Under the pieces are notes generated by a model. That model searched no databases. It worked only from the letters and a program-made list of their open reading frames with translations, and was not told where the DNA came from. From positions 75,025 through 139,024 of the forward strand of contig JBGANS010000013.1 of assembly GCA_044222195.1 (NCBI GenBank): 64,000 bases of DNA, read 5' to 3'. Position 1 is the first letter of the stretch; each line of letters starts with the position of its first letter. A program made the translations under genes and the position numbers. This document shows, in pieces, positions 1 through 8,003 of the stretch. Origin of the DNA: JAHBXE01 sp044222195 (GTDB taxonomy: Bacteria > Planctomycetota > Phycisphaerae > Phycisphaerales > UBA1924).

Positions 1-126
1 CTGCGGCGAACAGAAGGGTGTGAGAAGTCTTGGGAGTTCGTTTGGCGTTTCTCATGGATCGGCTCTCCGAGTTGAGCAGCGGCGGATGGGCTCGGACGCG
101 AGTCATCGCCACGCATGATGGGCGAA

Positions 127-1134
127 CTACTTGGCGGCTCCTGTGGTGGCAGACTTGGCCGGCTGCAGGGTTCGCAGGTACGAGATGATGTCGAGAACGT
201 CATCATCCGAAAGGGCCGGATTTCCGCCCTTAGGCGGCATCTGGATGCCTGTGGTGTTCTTCGGATCCGACGGCGCCCGACCCTGTTTCACGAACGCGAG
301 CAGCCCGTCATCGTCAAGGCTTTGAACGAAGGGGTTGTTGACCAGGGCCTTGCCATTGCCCTGTATCCCAATGCCCCCCTTGCCATGGCAGGCGATACAC
401 GTCGAGTGAAAGAGCTTGTCTCCGCTGGCAATGAAGCCGGCCAACTCGGCATCTCCTCCCGCGGCCTTGAGTGCGGCCACCTTCTGCTCGTCCGTTGGCG
501 CTGTCGCAACTGCGGCAGGGAGTACCGGCATGCGACGTGGATCCTGCAGGCCTCGCACGAACGCCACGATGTGACGCAGGTCATCATCAGTCAGGTCGTC
601 CCGGCCGCCCTTGGGCGGCATCCCCACCGGTCGGGCGTTGGGGCGGCCAGTGACAAGGAATTGGCGGAACTCGTCATCGGTGCGGCCGGCGACGAAGTCG
701 CTTTCGACGAGGTTCTTGCCAAGCCCCTCGACGCCCGTCCCCTGCGGTCCATGACAGGCGATGCAAATGGACATGAACAGGTCTCGTCCGTGCACCGCAT
801 CTGAGACAGCAACCATGCCTTGTGCCGGTGCAGCAACGAGACGCTCATAGGCCTGCGCCGCCCAGATCGCGGCAAGACGGGCATCTTCCTGCTCACGCCA
901 GTCACGGTACATCAGCCAGGCTCCGGTTCCCAGGATCGGGGCCATGAGCAGGCAGGCCCACAGGAACGCGATGCCAAGCTGCCTGAAACCGCTATCGGTT
1001 GGCGGGTGCCACTCGTCGGTCTTTCCTGCTTTGGCTCGGTTCGCTGTTCCGTTGTTGAACACCGTGGTATCGGGAGAGACCAGCGCCCCGGCGTCCACGT
1101 CCAACCATGCCCGCTCATCCGTTTGGACTGCCAT
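127..1134 (-). CDS. Membrane-anchored diheme cytochrome c
   Basis: Electron-transfer protein of about 335 residues. An N-terminal cytoplasmic stretch leads to one membrane segment (about 51-75), followed by two class-I cytochrome c domains, each with a CIACH haem motif (near 124-128 and 246-250) and an MPPKGG stretch that supplies the likely axial Met. The two halves look like an internal duplication and resemble the c-type subunits of planctomycete oxidases or quinol-linked complexes. The start at 1134 is chosen because a GGAGG sits 6 nt upstream; TTG 1152 and ATG 1149 are possible upstream alternatives. No oxidase gene lies beside it, so its partner is unknown. Haem motifs are seen; the respiratory role is inferred from the family. 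Confidence 0.85.
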   Translation of the reverse strand: MAVQTDERAWLDVDAGALVSPDTTVFNNGTANRAKAGKTDEWHPPTDSGFRQLGIAFLWACLLMAPILGTGAWLMYRDWREQEDARLAAIWAAQAYERLVAAPAQGMVAVSDAVHGRDLFMSICIACHGPQGTGVEGLGKNLVESDFVAGRTDDEFRQFLVTGRPNARPVGMPPKGGRDDLTDDDLRHIVAFVRGLQDPRRMPVLPAAVATAPTDEQKVAALKAAGGDAELAGFIASGDKLFHSTCIACHGKGGIGIQGNGKALVNNPFVQSLDDDGLLAFVKQGRAPSDPKNTTGIQMPPKGGNPALSDDDVLDIISYLRTLQPAKSATTGAAK

Positions 1135-1164
1135 GTGAGGCCTCCGCATCAACCTGAATGGTAA

Positions 1165-1188
1165 ATATCTAGAGTTTTATGTAGATAT
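1165..1188. promoter_or_regulatory. Operator-like inverted repeat ahead of the cytochrome c gene
   Basis: ATATCTA (1165-1171) and TAGATAT (1182-1188) form a perfect 7-bp inverted repeat with a 10-bp spacer. It overlaps the -10 region of the predicted cytochrome promoter, a position suited to repression. The regulator is unknown. Confidence 0.45.
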
Positions 1189-1213
1189 ATCGACGGCTAG
1201 GGCGCGAAGTCAA
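1184..1213 (-). promoter_or_regulatory. Predicted sigma70 promoter of the cytochrome c gene
   Basis: On the minus strand TTGACT (1213-1208) is followed after 18 nt by TATATC (1189-1184). This is a good match to -35/-10 elements and lies about 50 nt upstream of the chosen start. Confidence 0.5.
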
Positions 1214-1523
1214 ATTGCGGGGTCGAGTTTTCCGCGATTTCGTGGGAAGCCCGCCCACACAGACTGCGAACACGCGCTCTCGAGATACCACGCGGAATGG
1301 GAATCTGCGATGAACTGATCGCAGGATTTTGCGTCCGCGATATCCAGGCCAGGCAAGCCGATACCACGTCGAAAACACGCGTGCAGCCGAACGCACCGGC
1401 TATACTGCATATGTGTATCCAGTTATTGAACAATGACGTCGCGGGGTTTCGGAGCAGATACCACCGCGGCAACACCGCGATTCGCCATCTGCGACGTCTC
1501 GCCGTCCAGCGCCCGGAGCCACC
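1214..1523. other. Intergenic region between divergent cytochrome and lyase genes
   Basis: No convincing gene is seen. The only notable element toward the lyase is TATACT (1401-1406), a possible -10 box with a poor -35. Open frames crossing this stretch on the minus strand are antisense shadows of the lyase gene. Confidence 0.4.
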
Positions 1524-2954
1524 ATGAGTAAGCGATCGTGGGCAGAGCCTTTCAAGATCAAAATGGTCGAACCTCTCCGAATGACAACCCGTGAGGAGCG
1601 GGAGCGAGCGATCATCGAAGCGGGGTTCAACACGTTCCTGCTTCGGAGCCGCGACGTCTACATCGACCTGCTTACCGACTCCGGCACCAGCGCCATGAGC
1701 GACCGGCAGTGGGCGGGCATGATGATGGGAGATGAGGCATATGCCGGGAGCGAGAACTACTACCACCTCGAAGAAGTGGTCCGGCGCTACTACGGATACG
1801 AGCACCTCGTCCCGACGCACCAGGGGCGCGGTGCCGAGCATCTCCTGTCCACGTTGTGCATCAAGCCCGGCGATGTCGTGCTGGGCAACATGTACTTCAC
1901 CACAACCAAGGCGCACCAAGAGCTTGCCGGCGGTCGCTTCGTGGATGTGATCTGTGACGAAGCTCACGACCCGGACGACACGTCCCCGTTCAAGGGCAAC
2001 GTCGACCCGGGTAAGCTCAAACGAGCGATCGACGCCGCCCCGCAGGGTCGGGTGGCGTACCTCTGTCTCCAGATGAACGTGAACATGGCCGGAGGACAGC
2101 CCGTCAGTCTGGAGAACGTGCGACAGGTCTCCGAAGTCTGCCGCGCCCGGGGCGTACGCGTGTTTCTCGACGCGACACGAGCGGTGGAGAACGCCTACTT
2201 CATCAAGCTCCGCGAGCCCGATCAGGGCCATCGCTCAATCGCCGAGATTCTTCTGGAACTGTGCTCGCTGACCGACGGGTGCACCAACTCCGCCAAGAAA
2301 GACTGCCTGGTCAACATCGGCGGCTTTCTGGCCGTCAACGACCCAGAGCTCGCGGAGCAGGCTCGCAACCTTGTGGTTGTCTACGAAGGACTGCACACCT
2401 ACGGCGGGCTTGCCGGACGTGATATGGAAGCCATGGCGATCGGGATCGAGGAATCCGTGCAGTTGGACCACGTCCGCGCCCGGGTCGGCCAGGTCGAGTA
2501 CCTCGGGCAGAAGCTGATCGATGCCGGCGTTCCTGTCGTCCGCCCTATTGGCGGCCACGGCGTCTTCTTGGATGCCGCGAGAATTCTGCCGCATATCCCA
2601 CGAGAGGAGTTCCCGGCACAAGCGCTGACGGCTGCGCTCTACATGGATTCGGGAATCCGATCGATGGAACGCGGCGCGGTGTCCGCAGGCCGCGATCCGG
2701 ACACTGGAAAGAATGTCTTCCCCAGCCTCGAACTGGTTCGACTCACCATTCCCCGGCGCGTCTACACCCAGGCCCACATGGATGTCACCGCGGAATCGGT
2801 GTTCGAGGTCGCCTCGCGTGCCCGTGAAGTCCGAGGCTTACGGTTCGTCAGCGAACCAAAGTATCTTCGGTTTTTCCAATCGCGGTTCGAGACGGTGCCG
2901 GCGAGAAACGCCACCAGGCAGGTCAATCCTGCGCTGGCGTGCCGACCAGCTTGA
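1524..2954 (+). CDS. tpl: Tyrosine phenol-lyase
   Basis: PLP enzyme of 476 residues that cleaves L-tyrosine to phenol, pyruvate and ammonia. It is collinear with known tyrosine phenol-lyases over its length. The PLP lysine lies in the SAKKDCLVNIGG stretch (Lys259), with the PLP-ring Asp216 in FLDATR. Features separating TPL from tryptophanase are present: Thr126 in MYFTTT (tryptophanase has Asp), Arg383 in the SMERG motif, and Phe450/Phe451 in the LRFF motif; Tyr73 in DEAYAGSE is the conserved general acid. An extra C-terminal tail of about 17 residues follows the usual end. It stands alone, with no amino-acid permease or TyrR-type regulator beside it, which suggests acquisition as a single gene. 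Assignment is strong; physiological use is unknown. Confidence 0.93.
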   Translation: MSKRSWAEPFKIKMVEPLRMTTREERERAIIEAGFNTFLLRSRDVYIDLLTDSGTSAMSDRQWAGMMMGDEAYAGSENYYHLEEVVRRYYGYEHLVPTHQGRGAEHLLSTLCIKPGDVVLGNMYFTTTKAHQELAGGRFVDVICDEAHDPDDTSPFKGNVDPGKLKRAIDAAPQGRVAYLCLQMNVNMAGGQPVSLENVRQVSEVCRARGVRVFLDATRAVENAYFIKLREPDQGHRSIAEILLELCSLTDGCTNSAKKDCLVNIGGFLAVNDPELAEQARNLVVVYEGLHTYGGLAGRDMEAMAIGIEESVQLDHVRARVGQVEYLGQKLIDAGVPVVRPIGGHGVFLDAARILPHIPREEFPAQALTAALYMDSGIRSMERGAVSAGRDPDTGKNVFPSLELVRLTIPRRVYTQAHMDVTAESVFEVASRAREVRGLRFVSEPKYLRFFQSRFETVPARNATRQVNPALACRPA

Positions 2955-2995
2955 GGCACACCCATACACCCACACCGCCGCAGCCCGCGCCCCGA

Positions 2996-3283
2996 ATGCC
3001 AACCGTGAATGTGCAAATGGTTGAGCGAAAACGCCATCTTGCAAAGGCCGTCACCTACAGGATACTTGGCTCGGTCGGCACCACGATTGTCGCGTACGCG
3101 GCCACCGGCGATGCTCGCATTGGCGCCTCGATCGGCGTACTGGATAGCGTCGTCAAGATCGGCTTCTACTACGTACACGAGCGTATCTGGCATCGAATAC
3201 AATGGGGAGTCCGACCCCGCCCTCACTTATCGAGAGGGACCTCAGAAGCTCCGCGCGATACCGACGGCAATACCGACCGATGA
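2996..3283 (+). CDS. DUF2061 small membrane protein
   Basis: Protein of about 95 residues with the DUF2061 signature: basic start (VERKRHLAKAVTYRILGS), a first hydrophobic helix with the TT..A motif, a short polar turn, and a second helix with the D.VVKI..YY.HERIW pattern. Family members are small inner-membrane proteins of unknown role. The start may be ATG 2996 or ATG 3017; the latter matches where most family members begin. The C-terminal 20 residues are low-complexity and polar. The gene sits 41 nt after the lyase on the same strand, but no functional link is known. Confidence 0.8.
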   Translation: MPTVNVQMVERKRHLAKAVTYRILGSVGTTIVAYAATGDARIGASIGVLDSVVKIGFYYVHERIWHRIQWGVRPRPHLSRGTSEAPRDTDGNTDR

Positions 3284-3484
3284 CCATGCTGTGTCCTGCT
3301 ATCCTGGGTGACACCTGGACATCGTGGAGAGTTTCAGAAGCTTGTGGAGACTCAGAATCTTAGGGCTGGCAGATGGACACCATACATACTCAAAAGGGAA
3401 ACCTCTCTGCCGGAGATGCGAGCGTCGCAAAATATGTGACGAGAGAATGCCTCGGCGATCCCGCCGAACATCGAGCCCGAGCCA

Positions 3485-3733
3485 TCAATGCTCTCTATCG
3501 TGCGGTGGGTTCGGGTCATTCCCAGGCGGGATCGTGTCCTTGCTACGGATCTTGCCGTCCAGCCCCTTGACGGTGAGTTCACCGCCGCCCTGGTTCTGCA
3601 GCATCTCGCGGGCAGCCTGTTCCGCGGCGCCCTGCGTGTTGTGGAGACTCGACGCCTTGCCGGCGTCGTTGCGCTCATTGGCCCACTGACCGTCCTCGCG
3701 ACGATACACCATTCGATCTCGGTCCTTGCTCAT
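3485..3733 (-). CDS. DUF2188 domain small protein
   Basis: Hydrophilic 82-residue protein with the DUF2188 pattern: RMVYRREDGQWANERNDA, then an A..A...A helix, then a GGELTVKGLDGKIRSKDTI strand, ending in a proline-rich tail. The function of the family is not established. The start is supported by AAGGAG 6 nt upstream of ATG 3733. It overlaps the 3' end of the JAB-E1 gene by 59 nt in another frame, making it the last gene of the ubiquitin-like operon. A role in that system is only suggested by the overlap. Confidence 0.72.
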   Translation of the reverse strand: MSKDRDRMVYRREDGQWANERNDAGKASSLHNTQGAAEQAAREMLQNQGGGELTVKGLDGKIRSKDTIPPGNDPNPPHDREH

Positions 3734-5258
3734 TGCGAACTCCTTGAGGAATGTGAATCACAGGGGAGGACGGGGCCGCATGGCCCCGATCCACGACATC
3801 TTGTGCACCGGTCGTCGGCGTGACTCGCTCGCGGCACGGCAGCTCCGCGCGGTCGCCCCGAGCGTAGATCGAATTGGGCGATGCGCCACAGTGGAGACAG
3901 CCGCCATCGGCCTGACACATGGTCGGTACCCAACGGCGTTCACGCACGTAGTGCATCAGGTAGCCAGGCGTTGCATCCTCCTGCAGGCCCAGGAACCCCA
4001 TCGCAAAGTCGTTGACGGCCTGCCCAGCGGCGAGCGCGTTCAGAGTGATCACGCTGGGGGCGTGCACCTGCGGGTCGTCGACATAGCGCTGCCGCTCCCG
4101 CTCGGCGATCGACAGCGCTTCCTCCTGCAGCCGGGCCGGCGAGATGAGACCGTTGCACCGGAGGCATCCCCCGCCCGAGTGCGGAATGACCGGCCTGGAC
4201 ACCACGAAGATGTCCCCCACCTCGCCCGATTGCCGGTCCACGGGGACCTTGGACCCCACCTGCACACCTGGGATGAGGTACTGGTGGACCAGGGCGTTGA
4301 ATACCAGCCGGCTCTGGGCGCTATCGGCGCATAGAAAGAGAAAGTCCGCCTCCTTGAGCCGGTTCGCGACGGCGCCATCGACTACGTCGCCCACGATGGC
4401 CTCGTAGAGGATGTCCGAGTTGGCGCGCCGCGCCACCCGTCTTGCCACATCCACTTTGTACGCGGCGGATCGCTCGCCCAGCCTCCGCGCCCAGGCCCAG
4501 CGCGAGCCCCGCAAGAGCTCACGAGCGTCCCAGCGGGTCGACCCGACAACACGCGATCGGTTGGAGGGGTCGATCCGGTCGAAATCCACGGCGATGATCC
4601 GGCCTACGCCGAGGTGGCTGAGCCACTCGCTCACCAGGGAACCGATACCGCCGAGGCCGATGATCCCGACGGTCGCGTTCCGAAGAATCGCCTGCCCTGC
4701 CGCGCCGAAGATCAGCGACTGCCTGTGGAACATCTCCTGCACGGCGGCGGGTGACTTCCGCGGCGATTGGTACAGCCGGCGGTGGTTGGCGCCAACGACC
4801 GTGAGGCCCTCGAGGGGGAAGACGCCGTCGCGAGTCCAGATCTCGCCGGCGACGGCGTTCTCCGCGAAGACCAGGGCTCCGACCGGCCCTCCGTCAGTGA
4901 TGTCGAGGAGCGCGGGATAGCCGCGCTTGTGAGAGGCGAGATCAACGTCGGAGAAGGCGACCGAATCTCGGCCGCCGTGGCAGTGGACCGCCAGATACCC
5001 GAGCCGTTCCCGGTAGCAGTGATCGGAGACCCGCGCGATGAAGTCGCCGGAGAGCGCTCGATAGCCGAACCGGCCCGGCACGTAATCGATGCCATCCCGA
5101 GCCAAAAAAACGTCCCGAACGAGCAGTCGCGCGCGGTCGCCGAATCGCGCCATCCCCACCGAGAGGATCGCGCCGTGTTCGTCGCCGTCGCCGGGGAACA
5201 GGTGCGGCATGAGCCGGCTGAACGCGGACGCCGCCATGCGCAGGGAGAATGTGGTCAT
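3675..5258 (-). CDS. JAB (JAMM) peptidase-E1 (ThiF-type) fusion of a prokaryotic ubiquitin-like system
   Basis: Two-domain protein of 527 residues. The N-terminal JAB domain (about 1-150) keeps a JAMM zinc site: Glu27, His92-x-His94 and Ser103-x-x-Asp106. The C-terminal E1/ThiF domain (about 190-480) has the nucleotide-binding GLGGIG motif, the acidic D.D.I residues, an N.SR (DPSNRSR) arginine motif and a Lys in AAYKV, plus two CxxC/CxxxxxC clusters (CLRC; CQADGGCLHC) expected to hold structural zinc. By family, it would adenylate a ubiquitin-like C-terminus and, through the JAB half, cleave or deconjugate it. Start ATG 5258 overlaps the E2 stop as ATGA, which rules out the longer upstream open frame. 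It is the effector pair of the operon together with the multi-ubiquitin protein and the E2. Confidence 0.9.
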   Translation of the reverse strand: MTTFSLRMAASAFSRLMPHLFPGDGDEHGAILSVGMARFGDRARLLVRDVFLARDGIDYVPGRFGYRALSGDFIARVSDHCYRERLGYLAVHCHGGRDSVAFSDVDLASHKRGYPALLDITDGGPVGALVFAENAVAGEIWTRDGVFPLEGLTVVGANHRRLYQSPRKSPAAVQEMFHRQSLIFGAAGQAILRNATVGIIGLGGIGSLVSEWLSHLGVGRIIAVDFDRIDPSNRSRVVGSTRWDARELLRGSRWAWARRLGERSAAYKVDVARRVARRANSDILYEAIVGDVVDGAVANRLKEADFLFLCADSAQSRLVFNALVHQYLIPGVQVGSKVPVDRQSGEVGDIFVVSRPVIPHSGGGCLRCNGLISPARLQEEALSIAERERQRYVDDPQVHAPSVITLNALAAGQAVNDFAMGFLGLQEDATPGYLMHYVRERRWVPTMCQADGGCLHCGASPNSIYARGDRAELPCRERVTPTTGAQDVVDRGHAAPSSPVIHIPQGVRNEQGPRSNGVSSRGRSVGQ

Positions 5259-5653
5259 TGGCTGCGAATCCATTCGAGGACCTTGAGGAGTTTGCCACAC
5301 GCCGTATCGACGGTTGCGTCGAGGTGATTCGAGCGCCGCGAGAGCATGGTCGCCGGCTCATCGTTCTTTTCCGGCCCCCAGCGCTGGTTGTCGGTATGGA
5401 AGGGCCGATCCAGAGCGACGCCGTCAGTCCGACGTAGGCCGTGGACGAGGAAATGGGGATAGACATCCGCCATCGGGTATTGGAAGGTGATGCGGAAGGC
5501 GACGAACGACGTCGAAGGACTGAACTTCGGCCCGATCGAGAGCCCGTGGACCTTCACGTACGCGCCGCCCTCGCCGTCCTCGATGACGTCGATAGTGTGG
5601 CCGGCGAAGGTGCGGCGGATTTCCTCGATAGCCTGTGCGACAAGTGGTTTCAT
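5255..5653 (-). CDS. E2/UBC-like protein (Prok-E2_E type)
   Basis: Protein of 132 residues with an E2-like core: N-terminal helix, strands with GGAYVKVHGLSIG, a FVAFRITFQYP...YPHFLVHG segment matching the E2 meander with its YP, and a C-terminal helix with the SRRSN...LLKVLEWIRS pattern. The position between a multi-ubiquitin gene and a JAB-E1 gene supports the call. Odd point: the only cysteine is Cys119 in the last helix, so no Cys is visible at the canonical catalytic position. Either the chemistry differs or the protein acts as a scaffold. It begins 6 nt after the upstream gene stops and overlaps the downstream start by 4 nt. Confidence 0.75.
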   Translation of the reverse strand: MKPLVAQAIEEIRRTFAGHTIDVIEDGEGGAYVKVHGLSIGPKFSPSTSFVAFRITFQYPMADVYPHFLVHGLRRTDGVALDRPFHTDNQRWGPEKNDEPATMLSRRSNHLDATVDTACGKLLKVLEWIRSQ

Positions 5654-5659
5654 GATGCC

Positions 5660-6376
5660 TCAGGAGTTGTCGTCGGGATGAAGGCAGCGGAACTCCTCGC
5701 ACTCATGGAGCGTCAGTCGTTCGTTGTCGCGGACCGGCACCTGCTGGCCATCGACGATGCGGTACAGGAGAAAGTCGATCTGGATCTTCACGCCCTGGTT
5801 GATCGCGGCCTGCTTGATCTCAAGCCCCGTGGCCCGGCGCCGTGGCATCTTGACGTCGTTCCGGTTCACCTTGATGGTGACGGAGCGCTTGCGGGTACGG
5901 AAGACCGGCCCATCGCGGAAAAACACCTCCGTCGCCTCGCCGACCGGTTCGTCGTCCGGCGACTCGTAGTCCCGGACGAGCTCGACATCGTCATCGAGGT
6001 CGAACAGGCCGCGGAGAGATTCGGCCGTCTGCCGCGGCTCGACCGTGACCTCCCAGGCATCGTCGACGATGAAGGCGAGCTTGGGCGCCGCGCCCCTGGC
6101 TCCGATCTCGTCGGCCCGGCACCCATGCACCAGGCGGAACACGTTCCCCTCTGCGAGATCGACCATTGCGTCGGACGCGAATCCCACGTCGATCGGGCTA
6201 TTCAGGTCACGGACCAGGACGGCTCCGTCCGGAGCCCCGGCCTGATGGAGAATGTCACGGGAACGCAGACGGCGCCGGGGCATCGGCGCCATGCGGTCCC
6301 CGACGATCGCTGCCCACTTGGGATCCGCATGCTCGGGTGCGGGGACAACCAGTTCCGTCTGTTCGCTGATGCTCAT
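5660..6376 (-). CDS. Multi-ubiquitin-like (polyUbl) protein
   Basis: Protein of 238 residues that reads as three tandem beta-grasp units at about 18-85, 97-160 and 166-238. The third unit (VTIKVNRNDVKMPRRRATGLEIKQAA...LTLHECEEFRCLHPDD) is typical of the multiubiquitin domain found with prokaryotic E1, E2 and JAB genes. The C-terminus ends HPDDNS, without a diglycine, so activation would not follow the usual GG route unless the protein is first processed. It is the first gene of the minus-strand operon. A GGGGGAAAG ribosome-binding site precedes ATG 6376, and a strong promoter lies about 105 nt upstream. It is the presumed modifier of the system. Confidence 0.85.
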   Translation of the reverse strand: MSISEQTELVVPAPEHADPKWAAIVGDRMAPMPRRRLRSRDILHQAGAPDGAVLVRDLNSPIDVGFASDAMVDLAEGNVFRLVHGCRADEIGARGAAPKLAFIVDDAWEVTVEPRQTAESLRGLFDLDDDVELVRDYESPDDEPVGEATEVFFRDGPVFRTRKRSVTIKVNRNDVKMPRRRATGLEIKQAAINQGVKIQIDFLLYRIVDGQQVPVRDNERLTLHECEEFRCLHPDDNS

Positions 6377-6479
6377 CTTTTCTTTCCCCCTTGGAGGGCT
6401 GGACTCAACGTCGAAGTCCGGCTACATTCGGTGCAGTGATTGGAAAAGGCAGAAGGCGATGGCGTCATCGCAATAGCGA

Positions 6480-6508
6480 ATAATAATCGGTATATCGAAC
6501 GACGTCAA
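6480..6508 (-). promoter_or_regulatory. Strong sigma70 promoter of the ubiquitin-like operon
   Basis: Minus-strand TTGACG (6508-6503), 17-nt spacer, TATTAT (6485-6480). Nearby dyads GCGAT/ATCGC (6456-6460 and 6467-6471) and TCGC/GCGA (6468-6479) lie between this promoter and the divergent XRE gene and could be its operators. Confidence 0.65.
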
Positions 6509-6536
6509 GTGGACGGCGTGGCAAGGGACGGACCGC

Positions 6537-6968
6537 GTGGCATCAGAGCGACATGACCGCGTCGAGATCGGGCAGCGCATCAAGCGCCTGCGGACGGCGC
6601 AAGGACTCACCGTGCAAGAACTTGCAAAACGAGCTGGTGTCAGTCCTGGATACCTATCGGAAGTCGAACGAGGGCTGTCGGCAGTATCCGTGGACAAGCT
6701 GACGCAGATCGCCACCGGACTCGGCGTTGGGGTTGACATGCTGCTGGGGGAGCAGCCTCTCCCCGACAGCGACGGAGTCGTGCAGATTCCGGCGGCGCTC
6801 TCGGAGGCTGCGGATCAGTTGAATCTGTCCCATCGAGCGACGCTCACGCTCCTGCGCGGCCAACGCACTCTCACCGCGCGGCGAGCCCAGGCTGATACGG
6901 AAGAATGGGGGGTGCAGCAGTGGCTCACGTTCTATGAACAGGTGAAGGACTACTTGCCGGAGTGCTAG
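6537..6968 (+). CDS. XRE-family HTH transcriptional regulator
   Basis: Protein of 143 residues. A Cro/C1-type helix-turn-helix occupies about residues 10-65 (IGQRIKRLRTAQGLTVQELAKRAGVSPGYLSEVERG). The rest is a helical segment ending in an acidic EQVKDYLPEC. The start is GTG 6537, preceded by AAGGGACGG. It is transcribed divergently from the ubiquitin-like operon and sits 9 nt ahead of an ImmA/IrrE-type peptidase, the standard pairing in which the peptidase inactivates the repressor on a signal. It probably controls both itself and the divergent promoter. Confidence 0.85.
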   Translation: MASERHDRVEIGQRIKRLRTAQGLTVQELAKRAGVSPGYLSEVERGLSAVSVDKLTQIATGLGVGVDMLLGEQPLPDSDGVVQIPAALSEAADQLNLSHRATLTLLRGQRTLTARRAQADTEEWGVQQWLTFYEQVKDYLPEC

Positions 6969-6977
6969 GAGGGGCTG

Positions 6978-7988
6978 ATGGCGCGCCAGCGCAAACCGAC
7001 AACCCAGGATTTCATGCGACTGGATGCGATCGCTAAGCACCTCAAGGTCAAGAGTCGCTATCCCGCGCCCACCTTCACCGCGGAGGTAACGGCCGCGTGT
7101 CTGTCCCGCATCGCCCCGGTCGTTGACAAGATGCTCCCCTGCACCGGCGAGAAGATCGCTTTGGGACTTGGAGAGCACCTGTGCTTGACGTTCGAGGAAG
7201 TCCATGACGAGGACGACGTCGCCGACATCGAGGCCCGCTACCTCAAGCGCAAGAAGGAGATTGGATTTGCCCAGCTGCGCGGTGAACTGCGCCAGCCGGG
7301 AGTCGACGCGCTGCTCTTTGAGCGCATGCACGCCGAGCCCCAGGAGCCCGACCGTTGGGTCGCGGTGCTCAACCTCCAAAACTCGGCCTCTCGCGCCTAC
7401 TGGAATCGTTTCCACGAGCTCTCGCACCGGATCGCCGAACCGCCGCAGGGGATTCTCCCGTTCAAGCGGCACCAGTTTGAGGCCAGCAACCCGGTCGAGG
7501 CCTTGGTTGACTCGGTGGCGGCCGAGTTCGCGTTCTATGGGCCCGCGTTCCGGCCGCTGGTCGAACGGGTCGCCAAGCGCCATCCTCTGAGCTTCAGCGT
7601 CGTCGAAGGACTTCAATCGACGTACGCGCCCACGGCCAGTCTGTTGTCGACGGTGAACGCGGTCGTCCGGTACTGGCCTCGCCCCGCGGCGGCTCTCACC
7701 GCGGAGATTCGCGGTCGCGTGAACGCCCCAGACGTGGATCGCGCCCTGCGCGTCACTCCTCAGGGCTACAGCGATTTGGCAAGCGCCGCCGGCGTCATGT
7801 TCATCCGCAACATGCGTGTTCCCAAGGGCACGCCGATCGACGTGGCGTTCCAGAGCGGCGTCGAACAGAACGCGTCTGAGCACTTGGGACACTGGGGCAC
7901 GAGCCAGGGTAAGCGGCTCAGCGCGGTCGACATCTTCACCTCCGCAAGGCGACTCGGCGAGCGTGCCTACGCGCTGGTCTCGGCGTGA
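6978..7988 (+). CDS. ImmA/IrrE-type metallopeptidase
   Basis: Protein of 336 residues with a zinc-peptidase HELSH motif (His146, Glu147, His150) in the WNRFHELSHRIAEP context, followed by an E.LVDSVAAEFAF helix that supplies the third ligand. About 125 residues precede the catalytic core, and a C-terminal domain of about 150 residues has no clear family. Proteins of this type cleave or derepress a partner XRE repressor, as ImmA does in ICEBs1 and IrrE/DdrO in Deinococcus. It forms an operon with the regulator upstream. The inferred target is that regulator, making the pair a candidate damage or invasion sensor for the neighbouring system. Confidence 0.85.
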   Translation: MARQRKPTTQDFMRLDAIAKHLKVKSRYPAPTFTAEVTAACLSRIAPVVDKMLPCTGEKIALGLGEHLCLTFEEVHDEDDVADIEARYLKRKKEIGFAQLRGELRQPGVDALLFERMHAEPQEPDRWVAVLNLQNSASRAYWNRFHELSHRIAEPPQGILPFKRHQFEASNPVEALVDSVAAEFAFYGPAFRPLVERVAKRHPLSFSVVEGLQSTYAPTASLLSTVNAVVRYWPRPAAALTAEIRGRVNAPDVDRALRVTPQGYSDLASAAGVMFIRNMRVPKGTPIDVAFQSGVEQNASEHLGHWGTSQGKRLSAVDIFTSARRLGERAYALVSA

Positions 7989-8003
7989 ACCTACCCTCGC
8001 CCG

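Noticed and set aside
1197..2231. 344-codon minus-strand frame before and across the lyase
   Set aside because: Antisense to the tyrosine phenol-lyase; no domain.
3373..3570. 65-codon plus-strand frame in the gap before DUF2188
   Set aside because: No ribosome-binding site, overlaps the DUF2188 gene on the other strand and matches no family.
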